Assembly: GCA_937859895.1 (NCBI GenBank)
Contig: CALMAV010000300.1
Span: 1 to 34,667 of the forward strand
Source: an uncultured Bryobacterales bacterium
GTDB taxonomy: Bacteria > Acidobacteriota > Terriglobia > Bryobacterales > Bryobacteraceae
Direction: 5' to 3'
DNA length: 34,667 nucleotides
The position numbers and the translations under genes are program-made. This document shows positions 34,390 through 34,667 of the stretch, piece after piece (the stretch's first letter is position 1; each line of letters begins with the position of its first letter). The notes beneath the pieces are model-generated. The model was not told the origin of the DNA. It searched no databases and was given only the letters and a program-made list of their open reading frames with translations.

Positions 34390-34542
34390 TTCCGCTTGTT
34401 CTGGCGGCTGAACGCTTCGCTTCGGCCGCCGCGGGACGCCTTTCCGAACCTCCTTGCCCACCACGACCGGATGCTGGCCCGTCCAGCCGTTCAGCGCACC
34501 CTCGAAACAGAGGCCGCCATCGGTTATGAGCTGCCGGCCTGA
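34390..34542 (+). pseudogene. Possible glutathione S-transferase C-terminal fragment
   Basis: FPNLLAHHDRMLARPAVQRTLETEAAIGYELPA resembles GST C-termini; no N-terminal domain upstream. Confidence 0.5.
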
Positions 34543-34667
34543 GCGTCGTCCTCTGGTGGGGAGCGGCTGTAGAGGGCACGGTGCCTGGAGGTGTACGCAA
34601 CATCCTGCTGGCGAGCTTTGCAGGACACTATTCGGAGACTATTCCATGAAGCGTCTCGGGCTGCTCC

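Noticed and set aside
34126-34464. Full 112-aa minus ORF
   Set aside because: N-terminal third crosses the junction and is antisense to the GST-like fragment; shorter start preferred.
1-34667. CRISPR arrays, tRNA, rRNA
   Set aside because: No regularly spaced repeats and no tRNA or rRNA-like sequence recognised by eye; a tRNAscan/CRISPR finder run would be decisive.

Overview
This 34.7-kb window is an accessory region dominated by a conjugation module of about 20 kb on the minus strand. Gene content was read from the supplied ORFs; family names are from motif recognition, with no database search. From right to left, the module has a solo LuxR-type HTH and a 64-aa ORF, then a Trb-type T4SS in Ti-plasmid order (trbB-C-D-E-J-[K slot]-L-F-G-I), a TraF-like S26 peptidase and two unknown ORFs. 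Next come an oriT-like region with an R388-like nic sequence, an accessory DNA-binding protein, a VirD4/TrwB-type coupling protein and a MobF (TrwC-like) relaxase/helicase. The module ends with four further ORFs, including a DUF6908-like protein and a SprT-like metalloprotease. The left 13 kb is mosaic cargo: a truncated Tn3-family tnpA with divergent resolvase, a DUF2971 protein, an alpha/beta hydrolase, small membrane/zinc-motif proteins, a membrane-anchored Cys-less HNH protein, a broken MFS gene, a histidine kinase/response regulator pair, a tyrosine recombinase with nearby dif-like palindromes, a ParB-like protein overlapping a decayed second recombinase, and a type II R-M system (D12 adenine methyltransferase plus PD-(D/E)XK endonuclease). 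The best leads are the oriT and its unknown neighbours, the dif-like sites around the integrase, the shared YDxRSW C-terminus of TrbJ and the K-slot protein, and the membrane-anchored HNH/treble-clef pair. No rRNA, tRNA, CRISPR array or replication initiator was recognised, so plasmid versus ICE is unresolved.
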